Below, piece by piece: positions 54,917 to 63,883 of a stretch of 64,000 nucleotides of DNA. The translations under genes were made by a program, and so were the position numbers. This DNA comes from Salinimicrobium marinum (lineage in GTDB: Bacteria; Bacteroidota; Bacteroidia; Flavobacteriales; Flavobacteriaceae), in contig NZ_BMXB01000008.1 of assembly GCF_014651535.1 (NCBI RefSeq), positions 106,853 through 170,852 on the forward strand, given 5' to 3'. The stretch's first letter is position 1; each line of letters starts with the position of its first letter. Under the pieces are notes generated by a model. The model was given only the letters and a program-made list of their open reading frames with translations. It made no database searches and was not told the origin of the DNA.

Positions 54917-55648
54917 TTGAGAATGAAGAATATAATCTATGGCCTCCTTCCAATTATAATGATTGGTTGCAACTCGGGAAACAAAGAGGCCAGCGAGAAA
55001 AATTCGGGAACTTATCCCGACATTAAAACCCTTGGAGCCATGAAAAATGTGATGTGGAATGGAGAATTAGGAAGCAGTATTGATCTGGATACCATTTCGG
55101 ATAAGAACGGACTTTATGCACTTGGACCACTTAGTTACTTAAAAGGAGAATTGCTCATTATCAACGGAAAAAGCTATGTATCAAAAGTGACCTCCGATTC
55201 GACAATGAGTGTTGAAAAACGATTTGATGTTTCTGCACCTTTTCTTGTATATACGAACGTAACTGAATGGACCAAAACTCCACTACCTTCTCAAGTAAAA
55301 ACTATTCAAAACCTGGAAAGATTTATTGACGGAAAGACCTCCAATTTCAAAAGACCTTTTGCTTTTAAACTAACCGGAAAAGTTTCCAGTGCAGTGATCC
55401 ATATTCAGAATTTGCCTGAAGGAACAAAAGTATCTTCACCTGAAGAAGCCCATCAGGGACAAACAAATTTTAATATCAATAATGAAAACGTCAAAATAAT
55501 TGGATTTTTCTCAACTGAGCACCAGGGAGTTTTCACTCATCACGATTCCTTTTTACACATGCATTTAGTAACAAAGGATGAAAATAAAATGGGACATGTA
55601 GATGAATTGGAAATTGGAGAAATGCAATTGCACCTGCCGAAAAAATAA
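54917..55648 (+). CDS. Acetolactate decarboxylase-like lipoprotein
   Basis: 243 residues. The lipobox MIGC (Cys18; M-R-M start, with M3 possible) is followed by a domain resembling alpha-acetolactate decarboxylase, the enzyme that turns acetolactate into acetoin. Visible are DKNGLYALGPLSYLKGELLIINGKSY, RPFAFKLTGKV and the zinc-ligand region HDSFLHMHLVTKD...MGHVDE, where the HxH and the later His correspond to the metal-binding residues. A lipid-anchored, exported form is odd because the substrate is cytoplasmic, so the role may differ. No acetolactate synthase gene is near. Confidence 0.7.
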   Translation: MRMKNIIYGLLPIIMIGCNSGNKEASEKNSGTYPDIKTLGAMKNVMWNGELGSSIDLDTISDKNGLYALGPLSYLKGELLIINGKSYVSKVTSDSTMSVEKRFDVSAPFLVYTNVTEWTKTPLPSQVKTIQNLERFIDGKTSNFKRPFAFKLTGKVSSAVIHIQNLPEGTKVSSPEEAHQGQTNFNINNENVKIIGFFSTEHQGVFTHHDSFLHMHLVTKDENKMGHVDELEIGEMQLHLPKK

Positions 55649-55890
55649 AAAAGTACTCCTTAAAAGGAAATGCTCTTAACATGGGCAAAATCAAAAAAAA
55701 GCTGATTCTTATTTCAGTTTTCAGGGTTAGACCTGTTGTCACACCAAAACCATTTGGAAATCCTATTCCGTCTCCTGCTATTGGATTTTTTTTGAAAACA
55801 CAACTATTTTATCTTCTTCGATTTTACGAGGTAGCGACATGACCCACCCAACAAACCCTTAGGAAACTTTAAATTAAACCTAATTCCCCC

Positions 55891-55898
55891 TATCTTTG
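55891..55898 (+). promoter_or_regulatory. -7 element before the PLP enzyme gene
   Basis: TATCTTTG, an exact TAnnTTTG match, 24 nt before the ATG at 55922. The region 20 nt upstream reads CTTTA, a weak -33 element. Confidence 0.5.
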
Positions 55899-55921
55899 CC
55901 GCTTATCTACATGTAAAGATT

Positions 55922-57766
55922 ATGAAAGAGAAAAAAGTCCTGAATTATATCAAAAATGTTTTAGAAAATTTACCGGCAGATTGGTTAAAATTAACCACTC
56001 ATCGACTGGATATTTATAATGAAGAACTGGCAAAAACCCATTTCTTACAACAGTTTAATAATTTATATAACGACAATAACTTTGAAACCTCAGCACTCAA
56101 AGATTTACCCACGGCGTTCGATTATATCCGGTTGGGACATCCATTGTCTTCTGTACTGGAATGGACCATTGCTAATCTCAATGATCTAAAACCGGAAAAT
56201 GTAATTAGCTTTTCATCCCGTACGATTCCCGTATTAGCCATTCTAAGAAAAAATCTATTCGAGAATAAGTTTACTCAAATTGTATATACCGGAGAGCTAC
56301 CTCAATATTTTGATGCTGAAGCAATAAAAACTGTCTATGGCTATCATTTTGAACTAAAGAAAATTAATAGTAAAAAAAATATTTCAGAGTTTGATGGCAG
56401 TACTGTTTTTATTTCTGAACAAGACGAATCTGATAGCGCCGACCTCAATCCGAAAATTGACTTCTTTGTCAGCATTCAAAAGCACCTTGGAAGCGTCTTA
56501 TTGGTGAATGGCGAACGAAATGAAGATTACATTTCAGAAATACAACATGTTAGAAGAAGAGAAACCATTGCGATGACACCGGCCGACTGTTTTTCTGCCT
56601 TGCAGCAGCTCGCAGGAAATTCTACTTCTCATCATGATAATAGTAATGTGGAGGTTAATAAAACAAATGTATTAGATTCTATTAAAACCATTACTAGTAC
56701 AAAAGCAGAAGCGTTATTGGCCTCTTCGGGCTTATCTATGCAATATGCCATTATGATGGGGCTCATTGACGAGGCACTGGAAAATCACAAAGGAAAAAAT
56801 ATAAAACTTGTTGTTCCCCCGAATTGTTACGGTGGGACAAATGACCAGGCAAGACGGGTTGCTGACTGTATTGATAATGTTGAAATCGTAGATTTACTTG
56901 TGGATGGTGATAATGATATGGTTCAAAGTATTGATACTGTTTTAGGACAAATTGCTGCTGAAGATGCTGTCCCTTACATCATTGCAGAAATCCCAACAAA
57001 TCCCAGAGTTGAAGTTCCAGATCTGGAAAATTTAAGAGATGCTCTAAGCAAAGAACGTAAAACAGCTACTGGCGAAGTTGCCATAGATCCTGTTTTTATT
57101 TTAGACCAGACCTTCTGTCCCAATGTACAATTCCTGGGTGATCATGGAATACTTTCAACGATCAGGACCATTTCATACGTGAGTGGATCGAAATTTCCAA
57201 GTGGAGGAAAATGTACAGCCGGTTATTGTGTAGCCAATGAAAAGGCTGAAGCTTTGCTGGATAAAATTGAGAAGCATTTAAAACTTTGTGATAACCAGGC
57301 TACAGATCTTCAGGTTGAAATATTAGCTAAGCAGTTGCCTTCCATGAACCAGAGGATTAAAGATGCCTATATAAACACCCGGGAATTTGTAAATTTTATC
57401 AGGCAGACATTACCAGAGGCTAAGATTAACTTTGTTTCTGAAGAATTGGCTCAGCAAGGATTTACCCCATCGGTTTTTTCATTAGATCTTCCCACAAAAG
57501 GTACTACAGCCGAAGAAAGAGAAGCTTACAAACGAGCGTTAAATCTTCAGCTTATTGATATGATGATTGGTGAAATCCCCAATGAGAGCAAGTACTGCGT
57601 GAGCTATGGGCAGTTAAAAGGATGCTACTGGACGATTCCTGCAACATCCACTCAGGGCACCACCAAAGAAGCCGACAAGGATTACATTGCCCGGGTTTCT
57701 CTTTCTCCCGATTTAGATCTTGAACGTCACAAAAAAGTATTTTTGGATTTTGTTGAGCAAATTTAG
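55922..57766 (+). CDS. Cys/Met-metabolism-type PLP enzyme (long form)
   Basis: 614 residues. The C-terminal two-thirds carries the fold-type I Cys/Met PLP motifs: EIPTNPR (356-362), DQTFCP (395-400, Asp395 pairs with the pyridine nitrogen) and SGSKFPSGG (421-429, Lys424 as Schiff-base lysine). These are all in the order seen in cystathionine gamma-synthase/beta-lyase proteins. The first 240 residues are an extra domain of unknown role. The reaction is likely C-S bond formation or cleavage, but the substrate cannot be read. It is a cytoplasmic protein with its own promoter and strong terminator. Confidence 0.75.
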   Translation: MKEKKVLNYIKNVLENLPADWLKLTTHRLDIYNEELAKTHFLQQFNNLYNDNNFETSALKDLPTAFDYIRLGHPLSSVLEWTIANLNDLKPENVISFSSRTIPVLAILRKNLFENKFTQIVYTGELPQYFDAEAIKTVYGYHFELKKINSKKNISEFDGSTVFISEQDESDSADLNPKIDFFVSIQKHLGSVLLVNGERNEDYISEIQHVRRRETIAMTPADCFSALQQLAGNSTSHHDNSNVEVNKTNVLDSIKTITSTKAEALLASSGLSMQYAIMMGLIDEALENHKGKNIKLVVPPNCYGGTNDQARRVADCIDNVEIVDLLVDGDNDMVQSIDTVLGQIAAEDAVPYIIAEIPTNPRVEVPDLENLRDALSKERKTATGEVAIDPVFILDQTFCPNVQFLGDHGILSTIRTISYVSGSKFPSGGKCTAGYCVANEKAEALLDKIEKHLKLCDNQATDLQVEILAKQLPSMNQRIKDAYINTREFVNFIRQTLPEAKINFVSEELAQQGFTPSVFSLDLPTKGTTAEEREAYKRALNLQLIDMMIGEIPNESKYCVSYGQLKGCYWTIPATSTQGTTKEADKDYIARVSLSPDLDLERHKKVFLDFVEQI

Positions 57767-57838
57767 CCCTGGTAGAGATCGTTACGGAAATAGATCTTTA
57801 ATTCTTAATTTTTAAGCATATTTATTTATAGATAATAG

Positions 57839-57887
57839 AAAAGCAAAAACAGGTGATTGTCTTCCAATCACTTGTTTTTGCTTTTTT
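57839..57887 (+). terminator. Strong terminator after the PLP enzyme gene
   Basis: A 19-pair stem with one wobble (57841-57859 with 57865-57883) around a 5-nt loop, ending in T6. Confidence 0.85.
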
Positions 57888-58028
57888 ATTCCCATTTGTA
57901 TCATATTTTTCGATTTTCAGAAAAGTCTGAGTACCTTCCAATTATTTCCTATTAATATAATTCGGCTTCCCCTTTTCAAACCTGCTAACACATGTAGTAA
58001 ACTAACACAATTCTAAAACTACTTCATC

Positions 58029-58764
58029 ATGAAAAAAATTAAACATAATGAAAGCTGGCCTGCCAGCTGGAAATACTGTTATCCCTATGATGAAATAAAA
58101 GTATATAATAACAACAAAAGAAGTTTAGGCTACTGGTATGCCTATAAGAACAGGCAAGAAGCAACATTTCTCTTTATTACTAGCTGAAGAAGGTTAGACA
58201 GTGACCTGGAATGATTTACGGGAGGATTTGGCAGACTATGTTAAGCTTAAATATGCAATTGGAGAGTTAAATTTTGCTCCGGGCAATGTTTTTGATCTGG
58301 GGTATGAAAATCATTTCGATGGAGTAATAATAACCGAAGTTATTGAACATGTAGCCCATCCAGATGATTTTTTAAAACAAACTGCAAAACTCGTAAAACC
58401 AGGTGGTTATATTATTACGACTACCCCTTTGGGTAACTATTTTTTAAATAAGCTTCCAAAGTTTACAGAATTCAATAATCCTGAAATCTTCGAAAACATA
58501 CAATTTGGTCCTAATTCTGATGATCATATATTTTTATTACATGCTAATGAAACAAAATTATTAGCAGAAATGGCTAACCTTGAACTCATTTCACAGGAAA
58601 TTTATATTAACTTTCTCACTAATGGACATATTAAAACCCACCATTTATTAAATGTCTTACCAAAATCATTTGTTAATCTCTTCGAAAAACTCACCTTTAA
58701 ACTGCCTGAAACCATTATGTTGAAGTTACATAATAACATAGCTGTACTCTATAGGAAATCGTAA
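58029..58764 (+). pseudogene. SAM-dependent methyltransferase with its SAM-binding core deleted
   Basis: The first frame (58029-58187, 52 codons) reads KKIKHNESWPASWKYCYPYDEI...GYWYAYKNRQEATFL. The second (58201 to 58764) begins VTWNDLREDLADYVKLKY and continues with FDGVIITEVIEHVAHPDDFLKQ, the post-I and motif II-III part of class I methyltransferases. Between them LLAEEG-stop-TVTWNDL appears in the second frame. The normal stretch containing motif I (the E/DxGxGxG turn that binds SAM) is missing, about 20 codons, with a frame change and a stop. An active enzyme is therefore not expected. The substrate of the ancestor is unknown. Confidence 0.7.
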
Positions 58765-58767
58765 CTT

Positions 58768-59289
58768 TCACTCCACTCCCGCGAGGAATGTCCTGAATTC
58801 TTCTGAATCGAATTTCCCCATTCCATCATGTTTCAGGACTAGATATCCTTCAGAATTAATCACGAATGTGGTAGGGATCAATTTTGTATAATACATGGCA
58901 GGAATTGCACTTATAGGACGATAGATCTCGAAGTTGTAGCCGTATTTATCTCTGTACGCAATGGCTTTCTCAAATTCCTGATCCATTGAGAGCATCAGGA
59001 AAGCAACCTCTTTATCTCCCACGTCCTCGTAGAGGTTATGAATAGTAGGCATTTCTTCTATACAAGGTGGACACCAGGTGGCCCATACATTAAAAAATAT
59101 TATTTTGCCTTTAAATTCTTCCATGCTAAGCCGCTCGCCCTTCGAATTTTCAAGTTCCATATCAAAATTAGCCTTCTTTAGCTCCTTCTTTTCTTCGTTA
59201 GAGCCACACGCCTGCGTGAGAAGCCCTAGTCCTGTGATTAAAAGGAAAGACAGGAAGAATCTATTTATTGCTGATGCTTTGATATACAT
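58768..59289 (-). CDS. TlpA-like thiol-disulfide oxidoreductase, lipoprotein
   Basis: 173 residues. Lipobox LTQAC (Cys28) anchors the protein outside the inner membrane. The redox-active site WCPPC (Cys73, Cys76) sits in the thioredoxin fold VWATWCPPCIEEMPTIHNLY, and a cis-Pro loop (PTTFVI) lies near 137. TlpA/ResA-like proteins reduce disulfides in exported proteins or in cytochrome c maturation. It has its own promoter (TATATTTG, 59359-59366 minus strand). The 3' end comes within 4 bp of the decayed methyltransferase gene. Confidence 0.88.
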   Translation of the reverse strand: MYIKASAINRFFLSFLLITGLGLLTQACGSNEEKKELKKANFDMELENSKGERLSMEEFKGKIIFFNVWATWCPPCIEEMPTIHNLYEDVGDKEVAFLMLSMDQEFEKAIAYRDKYGYNFEIYRPISAIPAMYYTKLIPTTFVINSEGYLVLKHDGMGKFDSEEFRTFLAGVE

Positions 59290-59358
59290 AATTGCAAATT
59301 ATTGGATCATCTTAAATTTTCTTCCAGAAAAAAAGATTTTATCCGGATTTATTTCCTG

Positions 59359-59366
59359 CAAATATA
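59359..59366 (-). promoter_or_regulatory. -7 element of the TlpA-like gene
   Basis: The minus strand reads TATATTTG (consensus TAnnTTTG), about 70 nt before the ATG. The -33 region is only weakly similar. Confidence 0.5.
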
Positions 59367-59521
59367 CAGTGCAAAAGCCGTTTTCTAATGGATTCACACC
59401 CGAATTTCCGGTGCAGAAAACCAATTTAAAATTCTCCTCTTCCCACTCCATTTTCCGTTATAAACATCTATGATTAGATCCGGAATAAAGGAGTACATTT
59501 AAAAGATTAATCTGGAGGCTA

Positions 59522-60829
59522 ATGTCGAAAATTTTACAACGTGTACTTCTTGTATGCTTTACTGGTGGTTTGTTAACCCTGGCCGGCTGGAGCAGCTTTC
59601 AGGTCTACAATTATTCTTCGGAAGCAGCTGAAATCAAAAAAGATTACAGCGAACTAAACAGCATTACCCACGGAATTCTGTCGGTAAATATCTGGAGAGA
59701 TCATTTAACCAATATGGTCCTGAACCGTATTGACGAATTTGAATTCACTCCCGAACAGGAAGACACCCTGGTTCTTCAGGTAGAAAATATTCTTACCGCT
59801 GGTATTGATAAAGGGGACAGTCTAATGAACCTAAAGCAAAAGAGCTTAAAAGGAAAGCTCAGGAAATTTGCGGTAAGAACACTGGTACCCGAGGAAAAAA
59901 TAAGAGCACTGGTACCTATGTTTGCCCAAACCATTGTTGATGAAATACAGAAACCGGAGAATAAGGAGGCGCTAAAGTTTGTCATTAAAAGCAAACTCAA
60001 GGAGTATAGTGATCTTACTCATGACAATTCACAAGCTGCCGTTCTACGATTAGAAGCACTTTTTGAAAAATATGAGGTAGTAGACCTAAAAGGTTTTAAT
60101 AAAAAAACTTCAGAAAACTTAATGGAACTGGAAGAGCAAACCTATTTTCATACCTATATCCTGCTCGGAATAATTTTGACATTCCTCCTGCTCTGGTGGT
60201 TGCTCAGAAATCAAAAACTACTACATACCCCACTGTTCATAATTTCTGTACTGGTATCTCTGGCGGTACTTTTTGCTGGAATCACAGCACCTATGATAGA
60301 GATAGACGCACGTTTTCAGCAAGTGAATTTTCAGCTGATCGGTGAGCAAATCGTTTTTAATGATCAGGTGATTTTCTTCCAAAGTAAAAGCATCCTGCAG
60401 GTCATCGAAATTTTGTTTGCTACCGGAAAGATCGATTCATTTTTGGTAGGAATCCTTATTCTTGTTTTCAGCATTGTATTTCCTGTGGCCAAACTAATTT
60501 CTACTCAAATCTACTTGGCCGGAAACGAAATCTTAAGAAAGAATAAAATTTTAAAATTCTTTGCTTTCAAATCGGGTAAATGGAGCATGGCAGATGTCTA
60601 TGTGATCGCGATCTTCATGGCTTATATAGGTTTCCAGGGAATCCTGGATCATCAGCTTTCAAATCTGAACATGGAAACCGAATCGCTCGTGAGCATTTCT
60701 ACCAATAAAACTTCCCTCCAACCGGGGTTCATTATATTCATTGCCTTCGTCCTGTTCAGTTTAATCCTCTCCACCATTTTAAAAAAGATAACTGCCTTAC
60801 ATAAGAAGAAAAGCCTCCGGGATGAATAA
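59522..60829 (+). CDS. PqiA-domain membrane protein
   Basis: 435 residues. An N-terminal membrane helix (about 6-28) is followed by a periplasmic, helical region to about 205 with charged coiled-coil character. Four to five membrane helices of the paraquat-inducible protein A domain come next, including FPVAKLISTQIYLAG and the signature FKSGKWSMADVYVIAIFMAYIGFQG. PqiA proteins act with MCE-domain partners in lipid transport between the membranes of Gram-negative bacteria, but no MCE gene is adjacent here. The long N-terminal extension is not part of classical PqiA. Monocistronic. Confidence 0.75.
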   Translation: MSKILQRVLLVCFTGGLLTLAGWSSFQVYNYSSEAAEIKKDYSELNSITHGILSVNIWRDHLTNMVLNRIDEFEFTPEQEDTLVLQVENILTAGIDKGDSLMNLKQKSLKGKLRKFAVRTLVPEEKIRALVPMFAQTIVDEIQKPENKEALKFVIKSKLKEYSDLTHDNSQAAVLRLEALFEKYEVVDLKGFNKKTSENLMELEEQTYFHTYILLGIILTFLLLWWLLRNQKLLHTPLFIISVLVSLAVLFAGITAPMIEIDARFQQVNFQLIGEQIVFNDQVIFFQSKSILQVIEILFATGKIDSFLVGILILVFSIVFPVAKLISTQIYLAGNEILRKNKILKFFAFKSGKWSMADVYVIAIFMAYIGFQGILDHQLSNLNMETESLVSISTNKTSLQPGFIIFIAFVLFSLILSTILKKITALHKKKSLRDE

Positions 60830-60976
60830 CTGAGAAAAGATTGATTAATTTCGGTATTCTCCTCATTACCTGATCCTGTTGAATCCTGTTTTATAAATTT
60901 ATTATTTTTAAATCACGCAACCTTTTCCAAATTCCGGGTCATTAAAGTATAACTCACAACTACTTAAAAATTCCTG

Positions 60977-61432
60977 ATGATGAAAAAATTCTTATTTCTT
61001 GCAATATCCATTTTTATTATTACCTCCTGTAATACTGATGATGATACCCCAACTGAAACTAATTTTACAGGAGAATGGGAACTGGTAAAAACCACAAGCT
61101 CCATTGGCGACGAAACTAAAACAGGTGCCGAAATGGAGTGGCAGGAATCTTATGTATTAAAAGCGGATAGTACTTTTACAAAAACAAGAGTGCGGGACAA
61201 CAAAACCTCTGTTGCTCAGGGAACTTTTACCATAAATGATAATACAGAATTTTACGGCCTACCGGCAATTGCAAGTATCACCATGATTTATGAATCTGAA
61301 AATGATATTATCGCCACGTGTTATTCAGATAAATTACACGAGGAACTATATTTTGATGCAAAGGACGTGATGATTAGCACTTATGAACAATGTGATGGCT
61401 TGGGACTGGAATATGCTAGAATTCTGGACTAA
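60977..61432 (+). CDS. Small lipoprotein with a lipocalin-like domain
   Basis: 151 residues starting ATG-ATG. Lipobox IITSC (Cys19), followed by a TDDDTPTE linker. The domain opens with FTGEWELVKTTS and continues through ITMIYESENDIIATCY, the pattern of lipocalin-like proteins (a short GxW strand, an up-and-down barrel). These are common in Flavobacteria and generally uncharacterised. The gene is flanked by gaps of 147 and 424 bp and is transcribed alone. Confidence 0.6.
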   Translation: MMKKFLFLAISIFIITSCNTDDDTPTETNFTGEWELVKTTSSIGDETKTGAEMEWQESYVLKADSTFTKTRVRDNKTSVAQGTFTINDNTEFYGLPAIASITMIYESENDIIATCYSDKLHEELYFDAKDVMISTYEQCDGLGLEYARILD

Positions 61433-61700
61433 ATAATAGTTCTACAGGAAGTATAATACTCCTCTGAGCGCTTAGACTGAAAAATATTTTCCCGTAAACT
61501 ATAACAGACTTTTCACCCCTTTTCGGAAAGGCGCTCCAGCGCAATCCTATTCCAGAAGGGGATTTCTCTTTTGAATGTTTCATCTGCTGCTCTACTTTAG
61601 GTGCGTTCGGAATTTCTACAAAAAGTATTAATAAAATTTCTTCCGTTTCTTATTTTGTACATCAGAAATTGAATGCAGCATCCCATCATCCGCCAAATAT

Positions 61701-61716
61701 TGTGACATAGATCACA
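61701..61716. promoter_or_regulatory. CRP/FNR-family binding site
   Basis: TGTGACATAGATCACA, a perfect TGTGA-N6-TCACA palindrome, centred at 61708.5. It lies about 64 bp before the expected transcription start of the promoter at 61738-61768, a usual activator distance. The rest of the 424-bp gap shows no gene. Confidence 0.6.
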
Positions 61717-61737
61717 TTTCTTTCTTATCATAGATCA

Positions 61738-61768
61738 TTGTCCACGCATTGTTATGCGTTTAAATTTG
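61738..61768 (+). promoter_or_regulatory. Promoter of the NAD(P)-binding/YceI/DoxX cluster
   Basis: A -33 TTG (61738-61740) and a -7 TAAATTTG (61761-61768), 20 bp apart, fit the Bacteroidota consensus. It precedes the NAD(P)-binding gene by about 90 bp. Confidence 0.55.
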
Positions 61769-61856
61769 CTTCAGAATTACTAAACAATTTGAAAAGTTCC
61801 TTAAGGGAGAAATTTTCATGAAAAGATTAATTGGTAATTTTTAAAAGGCAAATGAC

Positions 61857-62510
61857 ATGAAAATAGCAATTATAGGTGCCACAGGATTTGTAGGATCTGA
61901 AGTTTTGAAGGAAGCTCTGGATCGCGGACATGAGATTACCGCCATAGCACGGAATACAGAAAAATTTTCAGAAGAAAATAAGCTGCTGAATACTGCCAAT
62001 GTAGACGTGAGAGATGTGAGAAAATTAGCTGATATCCTGGAAGGGAACGAGGTGGTAATAAGCACTTTTAATCCCGGCTGGACCAACCCAAATATTTATG
62101 ATGATTATTTGGAAGGTTCCAAAGCAATTCAGAAGGCGGTAAAAGATTCGGGAGTAAAAAGATTAATAGTGGTTGGCGGTGCTGGAAGCCTCTATTTAGA
62201 CGAGAGAACACAAGTATTAGATGACAAAAATTTTCCGGAGGAAATAAAACCGGGAGCCACTGCTGCCAGTGAATACCTTGAGATCATAAAACATGAAAAA
62301 GATCTGGAATGGACCTTTTTTAGTCCGGCGATTGGAATGGCTCCGGGAAAGCCAGAAGAACGACGGAATACCTACAGAAAAGGGTTTGAAAATCCTGTGT
62401 TTGACGAAAATGGAAATTCCGAACTCTCTGTTCAGGATACTGCAGTAGTTCTGGTGGATGAGGCTGAAAATGCAGCACATATAAGACAACGTTTTACCGC
62501 AGCATATTAA
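61857..62510 (+). CDS. NAD(P)H-binding atypical SDR-family protein
   Basis: 217 residues. The N-terminus MKIAIIGATGFVGSEVLKEALDRGHEITAIARN contains the GATGFVG dinucleotide-binding turn, followed by a Rossmann fold of the atypical SDR/NmrA type and VVGGAGSLYLDE, as in YwnB/BVR-B-like proteins. The C-terminal LSVQDTAVVLVDEAEN completes the fold. It is cytoplasmic, a reductase or redox sensor. It is the first gene behind a CRP-like site and is followed after 36 bp by a YceI gene, so the three genes to DoxX may be co-regulated. Confidence 0.82.
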   Translation: MKIAIIGATGFVGSEVLKEALDRGHEITAIARNTEKFSEENKLLNTANVDVRDVRKLADILEGNEVVISTFNPGWTNPNIYDDYLEGSKAIQKAVKDSGVKRLIVVGGAGSLYLDERTQVLDDKNFPEEIKPGATAASEYLEIIKHEKDLEWTFFSPAIGMAPGKPEERRNTYRKGFENPVFDENGNSELSVQDTAVVLVDEAENAAHIRQRFTAAY

Positions 62511-62546
62511 TAATTCAATTTATAAACTTTAATAACCAATTTAAAA

Positions 62547-63128
62547 ATGATACTTATGAAACATTTATTTTCTTTTCTGTTTATTGCTTTTTTAAGCACC
62601 AGCATGTTCGCACAAACCACATGGAAAGCCGATCCTGCACATACCCAGGTATCCTTCGGAATTACTCACATGGGAATTGCTGAAGTTGAAGGTACCTTCA
62701 GTGAATTTGAAGGAACTATTGTGGCTACAGAAGATGATTTCAGTGATGCAGAATATGATATCGTGATTGAAGTACCTTCCATTGACACCGGAGTGGAAAT
62801 GAGGGACAACCACCTGAAAAATGAGGATTTCTTTGATGCGAAAAATCATCCAAAAATGACCTTTAAGAGCAATTCTTCCGAGAAAGTAAGCGAAGGCAAA
62901 TACAAGGTAACCGGTGATCTTAGTTTCCACGGAATCACTAAACCGGTTACGCTGGATGTGTGGTACCGCGGAACTGTTGAAAATCCACAGAACGGTGATG
63001 TAATCTCCGGATTTGCAATTTCGGGTGACGTAAAAAGATCTGATTATAATTTAGGATCCGATTTTCCTGAAGCTGTCCTTAGCGACAAAGTCGTTATTGA
63101 TGTGGACGGGGAATTCAAAAAGCAATAA
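62547..63128 (+). CDS. YceI-family periplasmic lipid-binding protein
   Basis: 193 residues; the second Met at residue 4 (MKHLFSFLFIAFLSTSMFAQ) gives the clean signal peptide and is the likelier start. The mature domain begins TTWKADPAHTQVSFGITHMG and contains SIDTGVEMRDNHLKNEDFFDAKNHPKMTFKS and GDLSFHGITKPVTL, the signature of the YceI lipocalin-like family that binds isoprenoid lipids in the periplasm. It follows the SDR gene on the same strand. Confidence 0.9.
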   Translation: MILMKHLFSFLFIAFLSTSMFAQTTWKADPAHTQVSFGITHMGIAEVEGTFSEFEGTIVATEDDFSDAEYDIVIEVPSIDTGVEMRDNHLKNEDFFDAKNHPKMTFKSNSSEKVSEGKYKVTGDLSFHGITKPVTLDVWYRGTVENPQNGDVISGFAISGDVKRSDYNLGSDFPEAVLSDKVVIDVDGEFKKQ

Positions 63129-63215
63129 AGCCCATTATAACATGAGGAAGCCGATGATCTTTTCTGGTTTTAGATCCCCCCTACCGGCTTCCTCTTTTTC
63201 AATTAAAAATTAACA

Positions 63216-63435
63216 ATGTCAACATTTTCAGCTTTCAGAAATTTTACGGCAACCCTGGTACGACAGGAAACGACGATGCCGGTGTTATTAGTAGGTCACG
63301 GTTCGCCCATGAACGGGATTCAGGATAATGAATTAAGTTCCCGATGGAGAAAAATAGCCGAAGACATCGTTTTCTTTTTTTAACGATAAAGCTGTTGCGG
63401 GATCTTTGACAATGACATCCCTAAAAACTGGATAA
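63216..63435 (+). pseudogene. ygiD: 4,5-DOPA extradiol dioxygenase remnant with internal deletion
   Basis: The first frame (63216-63383) reads MSTFSAFRNFTATLV...TMPVLLVGHGSPMNGIQDNEL, the N-terminus of YgiD/LigB-type dioxygenases with its first metal-ligand His. After about 55 codons a stop appears. In a shifted frame NDKAVAGSLTMTSLKTG-stop follows, which is the C-terminus of the same family. The roughly 200 residues between are missing. It lies between YceI and DoxX, the place where an intact copy is often found in Flavobacteria. Confidence 0.75.
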
Positions 63436-63445
63436 ACTAACGAAC

Positions 63446-63883
63446 ATGAGTAAATTCTTCAAAACAACTTTTGCAACAACACAAGTAGATGTTGTTCTAT
63501 TGATCATACGAATTGGAGTGGCAACATTAATGCTCACTCACGGAATTCCGAAGCTGCAAATGCTTTTCTCAGGCGGGGAAATTCAGTTTCCCGGAGTAAT
63601 GGGCCTGAGTTCCACCATCTCCCTTGCCCTGGCAGTTTTCGCAGAAGTGATATGTTCGGTGCTACTTCTTATTGGATTAGCCACCCGTTTAAGTTCTATT
63701 CCGCTTATCATCACGATGTTGATGGCAGTATTTGTAATCCATGGGAATGATCCCTTCGCGAATCAGGAACTAGGATTACTTTATCTGTTCCTCTATGCGC
63801 CATTACTGATCCTTGGTGGAGGAAAATTTTCAGTAGATAAAATTATAAATTCAGCACAACGGCCAGTCCCAGCGAGAGGATAA
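63446..63883 (+). CDS. DoxX-family membrane protein
   Basis: 145 residues and four hydrophobic helices. The start TTQVDVVLLIIRIGVATLMLTHGIPKLQMLFSGG and the later helix VCSVLLLIGLATRLSSIPLIITMLMAVFVIHGNDPF are typical of DoxX/YphA proteins, small inner-membrane proteins often linked to redox or thiosulfate metabolism without settled function. It begins 10 bp after the ygiD remnant and may be read from the same transcript as YceI. The remaining 117 bp of the window show no gene. Confidence 0.85.
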   Translation: MSKFFKTTFATTQVDVVLLIIRIGVATLMLTHGIPKLQMLFSGGEIQFPGVMGLSSTISLALAVFAEVICSVLLLIGLATRLSSIPLIITMLMAVFVIHGNDPFANQELGLLYLFLYAPLLILGGGKFSVDKIINSAQRPVPARG

